Source of the DNA: Gordonia sp. KTR9
Lineage (GTDB): Bacteria > Actinomycetota > Actinomycetes > Mycobacteriales > Mycobacteriaceae
Direction of reading: 5' to 3'
Assembly: GCF_000143885.2 (NCBI RefSeq)
Contig: NC_018581.1
Coordinates: forward strand, 2,728,001-2,792,000
Length of the DNA: 64,000 nucleotides
Position numbers and translations under genes: made by a program. Of the stretch, positions 1 through 8,445 are shown in pieces (the stretch's first letter is position 1; the number at the start of each line of letters is the position of its first letter). The notes under the pieces are model-generated. The model was not told the origin of the DNA, did not search any database, and was given only the letters and a program-made list of their open reading frames with translations.

Positions 1-1
1 A

Positions 2-1567
2 CTCGGCCTCCTGTTCGCCGCACTCTTTGTCGGCGCGCCCCGCGCGCGCACGGGCGCCTGGGTCGGTTTCGTCTTCGGCCTGGCGTTCTTCGTGCCGCTG
101 CTCCCGTGGATCGGCGTCTACGTCGGCCCCCTCCCGTGGCTGGCGCTGGCCGCGATACTCGCCGGCTACCTGGCGCTGTTCGGCGCGATCGCCACCGTCA
201 CGATGCGGTTGCCCGTGCCGCCGGTGTGGTTCACGGTGTCCTGGGTGCTCGTGGAGGCACTGCGCTCTGCCTTTCCGTTCGGCGGTTTCCCCTGGGGACG
301 AACAGCTTTCAGTCAGGTCGACGGTCCGCTGCTGCCGCTGGCCTCGGTGCTCGGCGCGCCGGGACTGTCGGCAGGCGTCGCGCTGTTCGGCTCCTCGGTC
401 GCCTGGCTGCTCGTGGTCCTCGTCCGCGCCTACCGGCGCACCAGCACCGGCATGACCTGGACCCCGATCCCGGATTCCGACGGCCCGGTTCTCCCCGAAC
501 GTTCCTCGGGCGTGGTGCGCATCGCCACCACCGCGGTCGCCATCGCGTTGCTCGCCCCGATCGCGGCGATCGCGGCGACCCCCGCCAGCCTCGACCGGAA
601 CATCGCCACCACCTCGGCGCGCATCGGCGCCGTCCAGGGGAATGTCCCGCGCCTCGGCCTGGACTTCAACGCCCAGCGCCGCGCCGTCCTCGACAATCAC
701 GTACGCACCACGATGGCCTACGGCGGGGCGATCGACTCCGGACAGACCGAGCAACCCGACTTCGTCCTCTGGCCGGAGAACGCCTCGGACATCTCACCTC
801 TGGACAACGCGGACGCCGCGGCCGAGATCACCGCCGCCTCCGAGGCCGTCGACGCACCCATCCTGGTGGGAACCCTCATCCGCAACCCCGACGGGCGGCC
901 CACCAACTCGGTGCTCGTCTGGGACGGCGCGCGGGGTCCGGTCGCCCGCTACGACAAGCACATCGTCCAGCCGTTCGGTGAGTACCTCCCGTGGCGGCCG
1001 TTCTTCCGTCTGTTCTCGTCTTATGCCGACATGGCCGGGGATTTCCGCCCCGGCACCGGACCCACCGTGGTCGACGTGCCCGGTCGCTCCGGGACGGTGA
1101 CCGTCGGGGTCGCGACCTGCTGGGAGGTCGCCTTCGACCGGGCCGCGCGACAGTCCGTGCGTGAGGGCGCCCAGATGCTCTTCGTGCCCACCAACAACGC
1201 GACCTTCGGCCGGACCGAGATGACCTACCAGCAGTTGGCCATGTCACAGGTCCGCGCCGTCGAACACGGACGTGCCGTCGTCGTCGCGGCCACCAGCGGG
1301 GTGAGCGCGGTCATCGAGCCCGACGGATCCATCAGCCGACAGTCCGGCGTGTTCACCTCCGACGTCCTGACCGGACGTCTTCCGCTGCACGACGACATGA
1401 CCCTCGCGACCCGCCTGGGCCCGTGGCCGGAGGTGCTGGCGATCATCGCGGCGGTGGCCGGACTTTTGTTTGCGCTGCGCTCGCGTACTAGGTTCTCACT
1501 CAGGCCACGCAGGGTCGCCGCACGGGCGACCGGTGACACGAAGGAGCTCGATGGCATCGGGGATTGA
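2..1567 (+). CDS. lnt: Apolipoprotein N-acyltransferase, 5' truncated by window edge
   Basis: Lnt transfers an acyl chain from a phospholipid to the N-terminal cysteine of diacylated lipoproteins at the outer face of the cytoplasmic membrane. The reading frame is open from base 2, so the true start lies outside the window. Hydrophobic membrane segments come first, followed by a carbon-nitrogen hydrolase domain. The likely catalytic residues are visible as Glu in WPENAS, Lys in [15 protein letters not shown] and Cys in VATCWEVAF, and a last hydrophobic helix lies near the C-terminus. The gene overlaps ppm1 by 17 bp. In M. tuberculosis these two activities are fused in one protein (known); here they are separate overlapping genes. 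Confidence 0.95.
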   Translation, partial: LGLLFAALFVGAPRARTGAWVGFVFGLAFFVPLLPWIGVYVGPLPWLALAAILAGYLALFGAIATVTMRLPVPPVWFTVSWVLVEALRSAFPFGGFPWGRTAFSQVDGPLLPLASVLGAPGLSAGVALFGSSVAWLLVVLVRAYRRTSTGMTWTPIPDSDGPVLPERSSGVVRIATTAVAIALLAPIAAIAATPASLDRNIATTSARIGAVQGNVPRLGLDFNAQRRAVLDNHVRTTMAYGGAIDSGQTEQPDFVLWPENASDISPLDNADAAAEITAASEAVDAPILVGTLIRNPDGRPTNSVLVWDGARGPVARYDKHIVQPFGEYLPWRPFFRLFSSYADMAGDFRPGTGPTVVDVPGRSGTVTVGVATCWEVAFDRAARQSVREGAQMLFVPTNNATFGRTEMTYQQLAMSQVRAVEHGRAVVVAATSGVSAVIEPDGSISRQSGVFTSDVLTGRLPLHDDMTLATRLGPWPEVLAIIAAVAGLLFALRSRTRFSLRPRRVAARATGDTKELDGIGD

Positions 1568-2369
1568 CGCCACGGCAGGGCAGCGGCGGCCCGACGACGC
1601 GCCGCAACGCGTGGTCGGCGCCGACGGCACGGGCGCACTGGTCGTCGTGCCGACGTTCAACGAACGCGACAACCTGCCGCTGATCATCGGACGTCTGCAG
1701 GACGTGCTGCCGGGGGCGCACGTTCTCGTCGTCGACGACTCGAGCCCGGACGGTACGGGCGACGTCGCCGACGAACTCGCCCGCGCCGACGAGACCACGC
1801 GCGTGCACGTGATGCACCGCGTCGACAAGGACGGCCTGGGCAAGGCCTATCTCGCCGGCTTCGCGTGGGGACTCGACCGCGACTACGCCGTCATCGTCGA
1901 GATGGACGCCGACGGCAGCCACGCACCCGAACAGCTGCATCGACTCTTCGACGCCATCAACGACGGCGCGGATCTGGCGATCGGATCCCGGTACGTCCCC
2001 GGCGGCAGACTCGTGAACTGGCCCAAGCGCCGAGAGTTCCTCTCCCGTGGGGCCAACACGTACGCACGACTCGCCCTCGGGGCGGGGGTGCACGACATCA
2101 CCGCCGGTTTCCGCGCCTACCGCCGCATCGTTCTGGAGAAGATCCAGCTCGACACCGTCGAGTCCGCCGGATACTGCTTCCAGATCGATCTCGCCTGGCG
2201 AACCGTGCGTGCCGGATTCGACGTCCGGGAGGTGCCGATCACGTTCACCGAACGCGAGATCGGCGTCTCGAAGATGAGCGGCGGGGTCATGTCCGAGGCG
2301 TTCACGATGGTCGCCCGCTGGGGAGTCCAGAGCCGGCTCGAGCGCTGGGGGCTCCTCCGGACGCGCTGA
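1551..2369 (+). CDS. ppm1: Polyprenol monophosphomannose synthase (GT2)
   Basis: This is a 272-residue GT2 glycosyltransferase expected to move mannose from GDP-mannose to polyprenyl phosphate. The product feeds lipomannan, lipoarabinomannan and protein O-mannosylation in mycolata. The start is ATG at 1551, four bases after AAGGAG. Motifs include [12 protein letters not shown] near the N-terminus, [10 protein letters not shown] (metal/nucleotide site), EMDADGSH, the GSRYVPGG loop and the C-terminal SKMSGG. It overlaps the end of lnt, so translation is probably coupled, consistent with the Lnt-Ppm partnership known from mycobacteria. It is soluble, with no membrane segment of its own. Confidence 0.95.
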   Translation: MASGIDATAGQRRPDDAPQRVVGADGTGALVVVPTFNERDNLPLIIGRLQDVLPGAHVLVVDDSSPDGTGDVADELARADETTRVHVMHRVDKDGLGKAYLAGFAWGLDRDYAVIVEMDADGSHAPEQLHRLFDAINDGADLAIGSRYVPGGRLVNWPKRREFLSRGANTYARLALGAGVHDITAGFRAYRRIVLEKIQLDTVESAGYCFQIDLAWRTVRAGFDVREVPITFTEREIGVSKMSGGVMSEAFTMVARWGVQSRLERWGLLRTR

Positions 2370-2382
2370 CCCTTGTGTGCAG

Positions 2383-2422
2383 ACGAACAGACCCGGCAGG
2401 TGATCCTGCCGGGTCTGTTCGT
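2383..2422. terminator. Bidirectional hairpin terminator between ppm1 and rbpA
   Basis: A perfect 18-bp stem (2383-2400 with 2405-2422) closes a four-base loop TGAT. It sits just after the ppm1 stop and before the convergent rbpA stop, so it can end transcription from both sides. No long T-tract is present, which is usual in high-GC actinobacteria. Confidence 0.85.
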
Positions 2423-2447
2423 ATCGGGGCGTCAGGCACCCGCTATG

Positions 2448-2792
2448 TCAGTTGGTGATGCCCTTGCGTCGCTGCTTGAGGAGGTCGAGGCGCTCGTTGA
2501 GCAGCACTTCGAGCTCTTCCTCACTGCGACGTTCGAGGAGCATGTCCCAGTGGGTGCGTGGCGGCTTGCCCTTCTTCTCCTCGGGCTCGGCGCCTTCGAG
2601 GATGGTGCCTTCCATGCCGTTCTTGCACGGCCACTTCGACGGGACCTCCGCGTCGTCGGCGAACGGCACGTCGAAGATCTCGCCGTTGTCGGTGCGGTAC
2701 TGGACGATGCGTCGTGGCGCGAGGTCGTGGTCTCGATCGGTCTCGTAGCTCACCGCGCCGAGGCGGCTACCCCGAAGTACTCGATCTGCCAT
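2448..2792 (-). CDS. rbpA: RNA polymerase-binding protein RbpA
   Basis: This 114-residue protein matches actinobacterial RbpA in length and sequence. RbpA binds the group 1/2 sigma factor and the RNA polymerase beta subunit, stabilises open complexes and is linked to rifampicin tolerance (known for the family). The basic N-terminal tail with GSRLGAVSYETD is followed by the core zinc-fold-like domain (YRTDNGE, PSKWPCKNG) and the C-terminal sigma-interaction helix region (RTHWDMLLERRSEEEL). The order ppm1 followed by a convergent rbpA is the same as in mycobacteria (Rv2051c/Rv2050). A possible stress-sigma promoter lies about 100 bp upstream. Confidence 0.97.
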   Translation of the reverse strand: MADRVLRGSRLGAVSYETDRDHDLAPRRIVQYRTDNGEIFDVPFADDAEVPSKWPCKNGMEGTILEGAEPEEKKGKPPRTHWDMLLERRSEEELEVLLNERLDLLKQRRKGITN

Positions 2793-2892
2793 GAAGGGTT
2801 CCTCTCAACTTCGTCGGATCTCCCGGTCTGCCGGGAGATCTCTGTTGCATTCCTGGTTCGCGCGCAACGCTGCGCACGACTTTCGGGTCGTC

Positions 2893-2918
2893 AACAGGAA
2901 TATTCTACGCGCTTTCCC
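2893..2918 (-). promoter_or_regulatory. Possible SigR/SigH-type promoter of rbpA
   Basis: Read on the minus strand, GGAAA (2917-2913) is followed after 17 bases by GTT (2895-2893). This resembles the GGAA(T/C)-N16-20-GTT consensus of actinobacterial redox-stress sigma factors. Streptomyces rbpA is known to be controlled by SigR. An alternative SigA-like -10 (TAGAAT) overlaps the spacer, so this is only a candidate. Confidence 0.35.
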
Positions 2919-2992
2919 GCGCAGGTTCGTCACCGGCGACGACCCGTGTTGCCCAGCGCCGTCAGTGGGACCGTAAGCGGTACGGTCTCGGT

Positions 2993-3382
2993 GTGGAACC
3001 AGGCACTTCGCACCGGGTGGAGAACGGCGCATCGCCGGGTGTCGGACCCGGCGTTTCGCGCCGCCGTCGGCCGTACGCCTGCGCATGGTGCGGTCGCGCG
3101 ATGGTCGACTCCGAGCTGGGGCGCCGTCGGAAATACTGCAAGCGTTCGTGCAGGCAGCGGGCCTACGAGCAGAGAACGCTGCTCGAGGGCACATCCATTC
3201 CCGACGACGCGGTCATCCTCTCCGCGGCCGAGGCCGCCGACTTCGGCGACCGGATGTTCGCCCTCCGGTGTGCCGCCGAGGACCTCGGCACGGCCGTGGC
3301 CGAACGCGCCGACCACGACGTGCTCGCCGGCCTCACCGACACCCTGCTGGATCTCGCCCGGGAAGCCGAGAAGTTGCGATGA
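2993..3382 (+). CDS. Small zinc-finger-like conserved protein
   Basis: A 129-residue protein with a GTG start at 2993. Residues about 28-56 hold a four-cysteine cluster (CAWCGRAM, then RRKYCKRSCRQRAYEQR) of the kind seen in short actinobacterial proteins that may bind DNA or RNA. The rest is a helical acidic tail. The stop codon overlaps the ATG of the next gene (ATGA), so it is translated with the DUF475 membrane protein. Its function is not known; nucleic-acid binding is inferred only from the basic Cys motif. Confidence 0.8.
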   Translation: MEPGTSHRVENGASPGVGPGVSRRRRPYACAWCGRAMVDSELGRRRKYCKRSCRQRAYEQRTLLEGTSIPDDAVILSAAEAADFGDRMFALRCAAEDLGTAVAERADHDVLAGLTDTLLDLAREAEKLR

Positions 3383-4467
3383 TCGCGCGCATCTTCGCAC
3401 CGTCCCTGGTCGTCACCCTGGTGGCGCTGGTCGTCGCCTACCTCTACCTCGGCTGGACCGGACTCGCGCTCTGCGCCATCCTCGGCGTCCTCGAGGTGTC
3501 GCTGTCGTTCGACAACGCGGTCATCAACGCGACCATCCTGGAGCGGATGAGCGCGTTCTGGCAGCGCATGTTCCTCACCGTCGGCGTCCTCATCGCGGTC
3601 TTCGGGATGCGCCTGCTGTTCCCGCTCGTGATCGTCTGGATCACCGGGAACCTCAATCCCGTCGAGGCGCTCGAGCTGGCCATGAACCCGCCGCCCGAGG
3701 GCCAGACCCACTTCGCCGACGGACAGCCCAGTTACGAGACCATCCTCACCGAGGCGCACCCGCAGATCGCGGCGTTCGGCGGGATGTTCCTCCTTCTGCT
3801 GTTCCTCAACTTCGTACTGACCGAGCGGTCGCTGACGTGGCTCACGTGGCTCGAGCGGCCACTGGCCACCCTCGGCAAGCTGGACCAACTCGCCGTCGTG
3901 CTCGCCGCATTGGCACTGGTGGTCACCGCCGAGTTCCTGGCGCCCGACGAGAGCCGCGCGACGGTCCTGATCGCCGGCCTCCTCGGCATGGTCACCTACA
4001 TCACCGTCGACGGATTGAGTTCGCTGTTCATGGAGCCCGATACGGGACGGGACGGTCCGCACCCGGTCACCGTCGCCACCGGCAAGGCCGGGTTCTTCCT
4101 CTTCCTCTACCTGGAGCTGCTGGACGCCTCGTTCTCCTTCGACGGGGTGATCGGCGCGTTCGCCATCACCTCGGACCCGATCATCATCGCGCTCGGGCTC
4201 GGTTTCATCGGCGCGATGTTTGTCCGGTCCATCACGATCTACCTCGTTCGCAAGGGCACGCTGGGGGAGTACCGCTACCTCGAGCACGGCGCGCACTGGG
4301 CGATCGGCGCGCTGGCCGCGATCTTGCTGATCAGCATCGAGGTCGAGATCAACGAGGTGATCACCGGGCTCGTCGGCGTGGCGTTCATCGGCGCCTCCCT
4401 CGCGAGCAGCATCCGCGCGAACAGGCGCGAGGCGCGGGCGGCGAGCCCCGATCGTGTCGCCGTCTGA
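3379..4467 (+). CDS. DUF475 / TerC-like integral membrane protein
   Basis: A 362-residue polytopic membrane protein starting at the ATG that overlaps the preceding stop. The N-terminal LEVSLSFDNAVINA and the second copy LLDASFSFDGVIGAF carry the paired acidic/Asn motif of the TerC/DUF475 superfamily, which is linked to metal ion export or tellurite resistance (known for relatives). About nine hydrophobic segments alternate with short loops, and one longer polar loop (about residues 100-130) separates the halves. The substrate cannot be read from the sequence; metal export is an inference from the superfamily. Confidence 0.88.
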   Translation: MIARIFAPSLVVTLVALVVAYLYLGWTGLALCAILGVLEVSLSFDNAVINATILERMSAFWQRMFLTVGVLIAVFGMRLLFPLVIVWITGNLNPVEALELAMNPPPEGQTHFADGQPSYETILTEAHPQIAAFGGMFLLLLFLNFVLTERSLTWLTWLERPLATLGKLDQLAVVLAALALVVTAEFLAPDESRATVLIAGLLGMVTYITVDGLSSLFMEPDTGRDGPHPVTVATGKAGFFLFLYLELLDASFSFDGVIGAFAITSDPIIIALGLGFIGAMFVRSITIYLVRKGTLGEYRYLEHGAHWAIGALAAILLISIEVEINEVITGLVGVAFIGASLASSIRANRREARAASPDRVAV

Positions 4468-4668
4468 GGTTCGTCTCGGGGTCTTCTCGAACGCGCGATG
4501 AACGTTTGAGACACCTTTGGAATCAGCCTGGGCCACCCGCTGTCATCTGTCGGTCGACAGGTGTAGAAATGACGACGTCGGTGACGTGCGTCACGCGGGG
4601 GCCGAAGTCGGATGGCTCCGCGGCGAACGTTCAGGTTCTCGGTCGAAAACGCAGATTCGGTGGCTTTC

Positions 4669-4890
4669 ATGGACAGCAAGCAGCAGCAGATGATCCAGTT
4701 CGAGACGAATTGGTACTCCTTGGGAGGGGGCTCCTCCCGACAGATCGGCGAGCAGTTCGGTCTCACGGATCGGGACTTCTTCTCGGAGGTCGACCGCCTG
4801 GTCGACACCGACCCGCCGTCGGCGTTGACGGACTCGGAGCTGCGTCGTATGCGTGAGGTCATCCGCCGGCGGCTGTGGATGGCCCGCTGA
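4669..4890 (+). CDS. DUF3263-like small protein
   Basis: A 73-residue protein starting at ATG 4669; the longer in-frame reading from 4612 has low-complexity coding upstream and is less likely. The pattern IQFETNWYS, then a helix-turn-helix-like stretch (RQIGEQFGLTDRDFFSEVDRLVD) and a C-terminal basic helix (RRMREVIRRRL), resembles DUF3263 proteins, which look like short HTH DNA-binding units. The gene stands alone with about 200 bp upstream. DNA binding is inferred. Confidence 0.7.
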   Translation: MDSKQQQMIQFETNWYSLGGGSSRQIGEQFGLTDRDFFSEVDRLVDTDPPSALTDSELRRMREVIRRRLWMAR

Positions 4891-4959
4891 CCCGAGAGAC
4901 CGCGCGCGACCCGGGCCGCCCGGCGCGATGGACCCGCGCCACAGGGGGATAATCGACGG

Positions 4960-5280
4960 GTGCCCTTCTCCGACGACGATCTCGAAGCGTTCTATCGCGA
5001 GATCGAGGCACGCACCGCGTTTCGTGATCAACCGCGCCGCCCGCGCCGCTCCGGAGTCGACTACCCCGCGTGCCCGACGCCCGACAAGTTGCCGTTCGCC
5101 TCGCCCGCCGACGCGCGTGAGGGCATCGATCGGCTGCGTCGGCACCTGGTCGGTACCGCGTCAGAACTTCGGTACTACGAGTGTTCGTGCGGCGCATGGC
5201 ATATCACGAGCTCCGCGCAATTGATCCATCGACGGGTCCCGCCGCCCACGGCGCGTCGAAAGGGTAAGAAGAAGCGGTGA
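4960..5280 (+). CDS. Conserved hypothetical protein with Cys pair
   Basis: A 106-residue basic protein with a GTG start at 4960. It has an acidic N-terminal helix (SDDDLEAFYREIEAR), a middle with CPTPDKLPF, a C-terminal YYECSCGAWHIT that could bind metal together with the earlier Cys, and a Lys/Arg-rich tail. It ends in a GTGA overlap with the VOC gene, so the two are co-translated. I do not recognise a named family. Confidence 0.75.
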   Translation: MPFSDDDLEAFYREIEARTAFRDQPRRPRRSGVDYPACPTPDKLPFASPADAREGIDRLRRHLVGTASELRYYECSCGAWHITSSAQLIHRRVPPPTARRKGKKKR

Positions 5281-6005
5281 CGAACCTCCCCGCCGGCCCG
5301 CACGCCCTCGTCGACCTCGCAAGCGACGATCTGCCGTCGGCCGCCGAGACCTATGAGCGGCTGCTCGGACGCGAGGTCGGTGCCGGCGCCGACGGCCGTC
5401 GAGCCGTGGGCGTCGGCAACGTCGTGCTCTCGCTGCGGCCACGCGCCGGCGGATCCGACACCCACGACGTCTACTTCACCGTCGACGACGTCCCGGCGAC
5501 CCGGCGGCTGCTCGGCCGACGCGGTCATCCGCTCGCCGATTCGGCCCTCGGCGCACTCGGTGACACCTCCGCGGTCGGGATAGCCGAGCGTCCCGACCGC
5601 GGGGCCGACCCGGGCGGCGACCTCACCGGTCTCGACCACCTGGTCTTCACCTGCGACAACCGGGATGTCGCCGTCGCCCTGTTCGCCGGCACCTTCGATC
5701 TCGATTTCCGGCTCGACCAGCCGATCGGGCAGGACGCCCGCCAGTTGTTCTTCCGGCGGGGCGACCTGATCGTCGAGGTCGTGGCGGCGCCTCGCCCGGC
5801 GGCCGACCCGGTGCCCTCGTCGCCGGTCTCGCTCTGGGGCGTCGCATGGCGGTCGGTCGACGTCGACGCCACCCACGCGCGCCTGACGGCGGCCGGCCTC
5901 GACCTCAGCGAGATCCGGGTCGGACGTAAGAAGGGCACGCGGATCTTCACGGTCCGCCACCGCGAACTCACCTCGCGAACCGTGGTCATCGGTCCCGACT
6001 CCTGA
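5277..6005 (+). CDS. VOC (glyoxalase-fold) family protein
   Basis: A 242-residue protein with two glyoxalase/bleomycin-resistance-type modules. The first spans about residues 7-75 (HALVDLASDDLPSAAETYERLLG) and the second about 118-240 (GLDHLVFTCDNRDVAVALFAGTF ending in the strand with VIGPDS). Members use a paired beta-alpha-beta-beta-beta fold to bind a metal or small ligand. The GTG start overlaps the upstream stop. The substrate is not predictable. Confidence 0.85.
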   Translation: MTNLPAGPHALVDLASDDLPSAAETYERLLGREVGAGADGRRAVGVGNVVLSLRPRAGGSDTHDVYFTVDDVPATRRLLGRRGHPLADSALGALGDTSAVGIAERPDRGADPGGDLTGLDHLVFTCDNRDVAVALFAGTFDLDFRLDQPIGQDARQLFFRRGDLIVEVVAAPRPAADPVPSSPVSLWGVAWRSVDVDATHARLTAAGLDLSEIRVGRKKGTRIFTVRHRELTSRTVVIGPDS

Positions 6006-6130
6006 CAGCGGCCTTCGGCGTCGAAGCGCCCGAAATCCGGCAAACGGTGGGTTTTCGAGAACGCCTGCGCTAATCTGACTACGAATGTTGTCGAATTAGC
6101 TTTGTTTCCGAGCCGATGTTGGGGGCCACC

Positions 6131-7138
6131 ATGACCGCGGTACACGAAGAACGGACAGTGACCGAACCCGTAACCAGTGACGTCGTGACGGGTGAGCCTC
6201 TGCTCAACCATCGCGACGACGAGATCGAGCTGATCCCGCCGGACTCGCTGACCGCCAAGCTCACGGGTATGTACACGTTCCTCCCGATCAACGGGGCGGC
6301 GTTCGTGATGCAGGTGATGCACCCGGTCATCGGCGACGTCGTCGACAAGTACTCGGTCTTCCGCACCGACCCCGTCGGCCGTGCGATCCGATCCGCCGAT
6401 TCGGTGCTGCGCTGGACCTACGGCGGGCAGGAAGCGCTGGAGGAGGGCAAGCGACTCCGGAAGTTGCACCAACCGCTGCAGATGCGCAATTCCGAGGGCA
6501 AGCACATCAGTGCGCTCAACCCGGAGGCCTATGCCTGGGTGATCGCCACCGCGCTGCCGACCATCAAGACCGCCGCGCCGCTGGTGCTGGGCCGTCACTT
6601 CACCCTCGACGAGCGCAAGGAACTCCTGCGCGACAACCGGCGGATCGCGAAGATCGTCCAGGTGCCGATGAAGGACTACCCCGAGACCTTGGAAGAGTTC
6701 GACGAGTACTTCGACGACTTCATCGAGAACAAGCTGGTCCGGCACCCGGTCGCGCTGGAACTGATCGGTCAGATGCGTGCGGCGCCGGTCATCCCGAAGT
6801 CGGTGCCCAGGCCGTTGCGTCCCGCTGCCAAGAAGGCGGCCGCCACCGCATCGGTGCCGTTCCAGAACTTCAACTACCTGACCACCGTCGGTGTCATGGA
6901 TCCGCGCGTGCGCGAGATCCTCGGCCTCACCTGGACCGATGCCGAGCAGCGACACCTCGAGCGAATCCATCGCAATCTCCGGTTCGCCTACCGCACACTT
7001 CCCGAACGCCTGACCTACTTTCCGCTGGCGTACCACGCACGACGCCACCACGACGCGATCCAGGCCATGAAGGTCCGCGAGAAGGCGAGCGCCGCCTACC
7101 AGCACCATCCGAAAGAGGCCGGGGCACAGCAGGGCTGA
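6131..7138 (+). CDS. MpaB-family (DUF2236) oxygenase
   Basis: The protein has about 335 residues, taking ATG 6131 as start; ATG 6116 is an in-frame alternative. It matches the MpaB/rubber-oxygenase catalytic domain family: NGAAFVMQVMHPVIGDVV, then FRTDPVGRAIRSADSVLRWTYGG and LRKLHQ, with further conserved polar helices to about residue 300. Family members (latex-clearing protein Lcp, fungal MpaB) are heme-dependent oxygenases that cleave unsaturated substrates. No signal peptide is visible, so it is probably cytoplasmic. It lies alone and converges on the LhgO-like gene. Confidence 0.85.
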   Translation: MTAVHEERTVTEPVTSDVVTGEPLLNHRDDEIELIPPDSLTAKLTGMYTFLPINGAAFVMQVMHPVIGDVVDKYSVFRTDPVGRAIRSADSVLRWTYGGQEALEEGKRLRKLHQPLQMRNSEGKHISALNPEAYAWVIATALPTIKTAAPLVLGRHFTLDERKELLRDNRRIAKIVQVPMKDYPETLEEFDEYFDDFIENKLVRHPVALELIGQMRAAPVIPKSVPRPLRPAAKKAAATASVPFQNFNYLTTVGVMDPRVREILGLTWTDAEQRHLERIHRNLRFAYRTLPERLTYFPLAYHARRHHDAIQAMKVREKASAAYQHHPKEAGAQQG

Positions 7139-7146
7139 GGTCGGCC

Positions 7147-7188
7147 GGTCGGTCTGGTCACGTCGTCGGGGGCGTGACCAGACCGACC
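7147..7188. terminator. Bidirectional hairpin overlapping the end of the LhgO-like gene
   Basis: A perfect 16-bp stem (7147-7162 with 7173-7188) with a 10-base loop lies between the convergent MpaB and LhgO-like genes. It overlaps the last codons and stop of the latter. Confidence 0.8.
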
Positions 7189-8333
7189 ACGTGGTCGGCG
7201 ATCGCCAGTGACGACGTGATGCCCGGTGACTCGATACCGAACAGGTTGACCAGCCCGGCGATCCCGTGTGTTTCAGGGCCGCGGATCTCGAAGTCGCCGG
7301 GAGCACTGCCGGGTCCCGCGACCTTCGGCCGGATCCCCGCATAGGCAGGAACCAGTGCGCCCGTGGGTAGTCCCGGCCAATAACTGCGTATGGCGCATTC
7401 GAACGCGTCGGTGCGGGCTTCGTCGACCGCGTAATCGAGTTCGGCCTCGGCAACCGCCCGTTCGGCGGGCACGGTCAACCATTCGACGTCGGGGCCGAAT
7501 CGCGTGGCGCCGGCGAGGTCCATCGTGAAGTGCACGCCCAACCCGCCGTCGGCGGGTACCGGATACACGAGGTGCCGGAACGGCGCTCGTACGCCGGACA
7601 GTCCGAAGTAGTTGCCCTTGGCGAGAAAGCGCGGCGGGATCGGGCCGTCGAATCCCATCAGGCTCCGAGCCACCTGCCATGCACCGATACCGGCGCAGTT
7701 GACCAGTGTCCGGGCCGCGGCCACCTCACCGTCGCGCGTCTGCACGGTGACACCGCCCGGATCGACCCGACCGCCGATCACGGTGCTGCGCAACGCGATC
7801 GCTCCGCCGAGTGCCTCGAGGTCCCGCCGCAGCGCACGAACCACACCGTCGACGTCGACGATCCCGGTCGACGGAGACAACAGCGCCGCCACGCCGTGGA
7901 CCTCTGGTTCGCGGTCGCGCAGTTCGTCGACGCCGACCCGCCGGAGGTCGGCGACGCCGTTGGCCAGTCCGCGCCGGAGTATCCCGTCCAGTCGATCGCG
8001 CTGGGTGTCGTCGGTGGCGACGATCAGCTTGCCCGGCCGCGCCCACGACACGTCGTGCTCATCGCAGAAGCGCGTCAACCGTTCCCGGCCCTCGACGCAC
8101 AACCTCGCCTTCAGGCTGCCCTCGGGATAGTAGATGCCGGCGTGGATGACCTCCGAACTGCGCGACGTCGTTTGCGCGCCAACGGAATCCCCAGCCTCCA
8201 AGACGACGACCTCGCGCCCTTGCAGGGCGAACGATCGTGCCACGGCTAGACCGACGATCCCACCGCCGACGACGAGACAGTCGACCTCGACACGCTCCTT
8301 CGTCGCGTGCTCGGCCCGGCGAATGCGGGTCAC
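7158..8333 (-). CDS. lhgO: L-2-hydroxyglutarate oxidase/dehydrogenase-like flavoprotein
   Basis: A 391-residue FAD-dependent oxidoreductase of the DAO superfamily. The dinucleotide-binding motif VVGGGIVGLAVARSF starts near residue 20. The hallmark SRSSEVIHAGIYYP of L2HGDH/LhgO enzymes follows at about 58, and the C-terminal FAD motif LFGIESPGITSSLAIAD is present. Such enzymes oxidise L-2-hydroxyglutarate to 2-oxoglutarate, passing electrons to quinone or oxygen, often as metabolite repair. It is monocistronic on the minus strand with about 110 bp to the divergent GlgC-like gene. Substrate assignment is by family resemblance. Confidence 0.9.
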   Translation of the reverse strand: MTRIRRAEHATKERVEVDCLVVGGGIVGLAVARSFALQGREVVVLEAGDSVGAQTTSRSSEVIHAGIYYPEGSLKARLCVEGRERLTRFCDEHDVSWARPGKLIVATDDTQRDRLDGILRRGLANGVADLRRVGVDELRDREPEVHGVAALLSPSTGIVDVDGVVRALRRDLEALGGAIALRSTVIGGRVDPGGVTVQTRDGEVAAARTLVNCAGIGAWQVARSLMGFDGPIPPRFLAKGNYFGLSGVRAPFRHLVYPVPADGGLGVHFTMDLAGATRFGPDVEWLTVPAERAVAEAELDYAVDEARTDAFECAIRSYWPGLPTGALVPAYAGIRPKVAGPGSAPGDFEIRGPETHGIAGLVNLFGIESPGITSSLAIADHVVGLVTPPTT

Positions 8334-8445
8334 GGCGTACCTCCCTCATCAGACCGGCCCGCGGGCCTCGTGATAGAGCATGCCACCGACAGCTCCACGG
8401 GCGCGCTATCCCGGCAAACCCGGCGGCGTGCGGCAGACTGGGGTG

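Noticed and set aside
2373..4856. Plus-strand frame of over 800 codons from the rbpA region
   Set aside because: It runs antisense to rbpA and out of frame through the zinc-finger and DUF475 genes, with Arg/Pro-rich shadow translation.
5525..7453. Long minus-strand frame opposite the VOC and MpaB genes
   Set aside because: It overlaps two well-supported genes and a terminator hairpin, has low-complexity composition and resembles no family.
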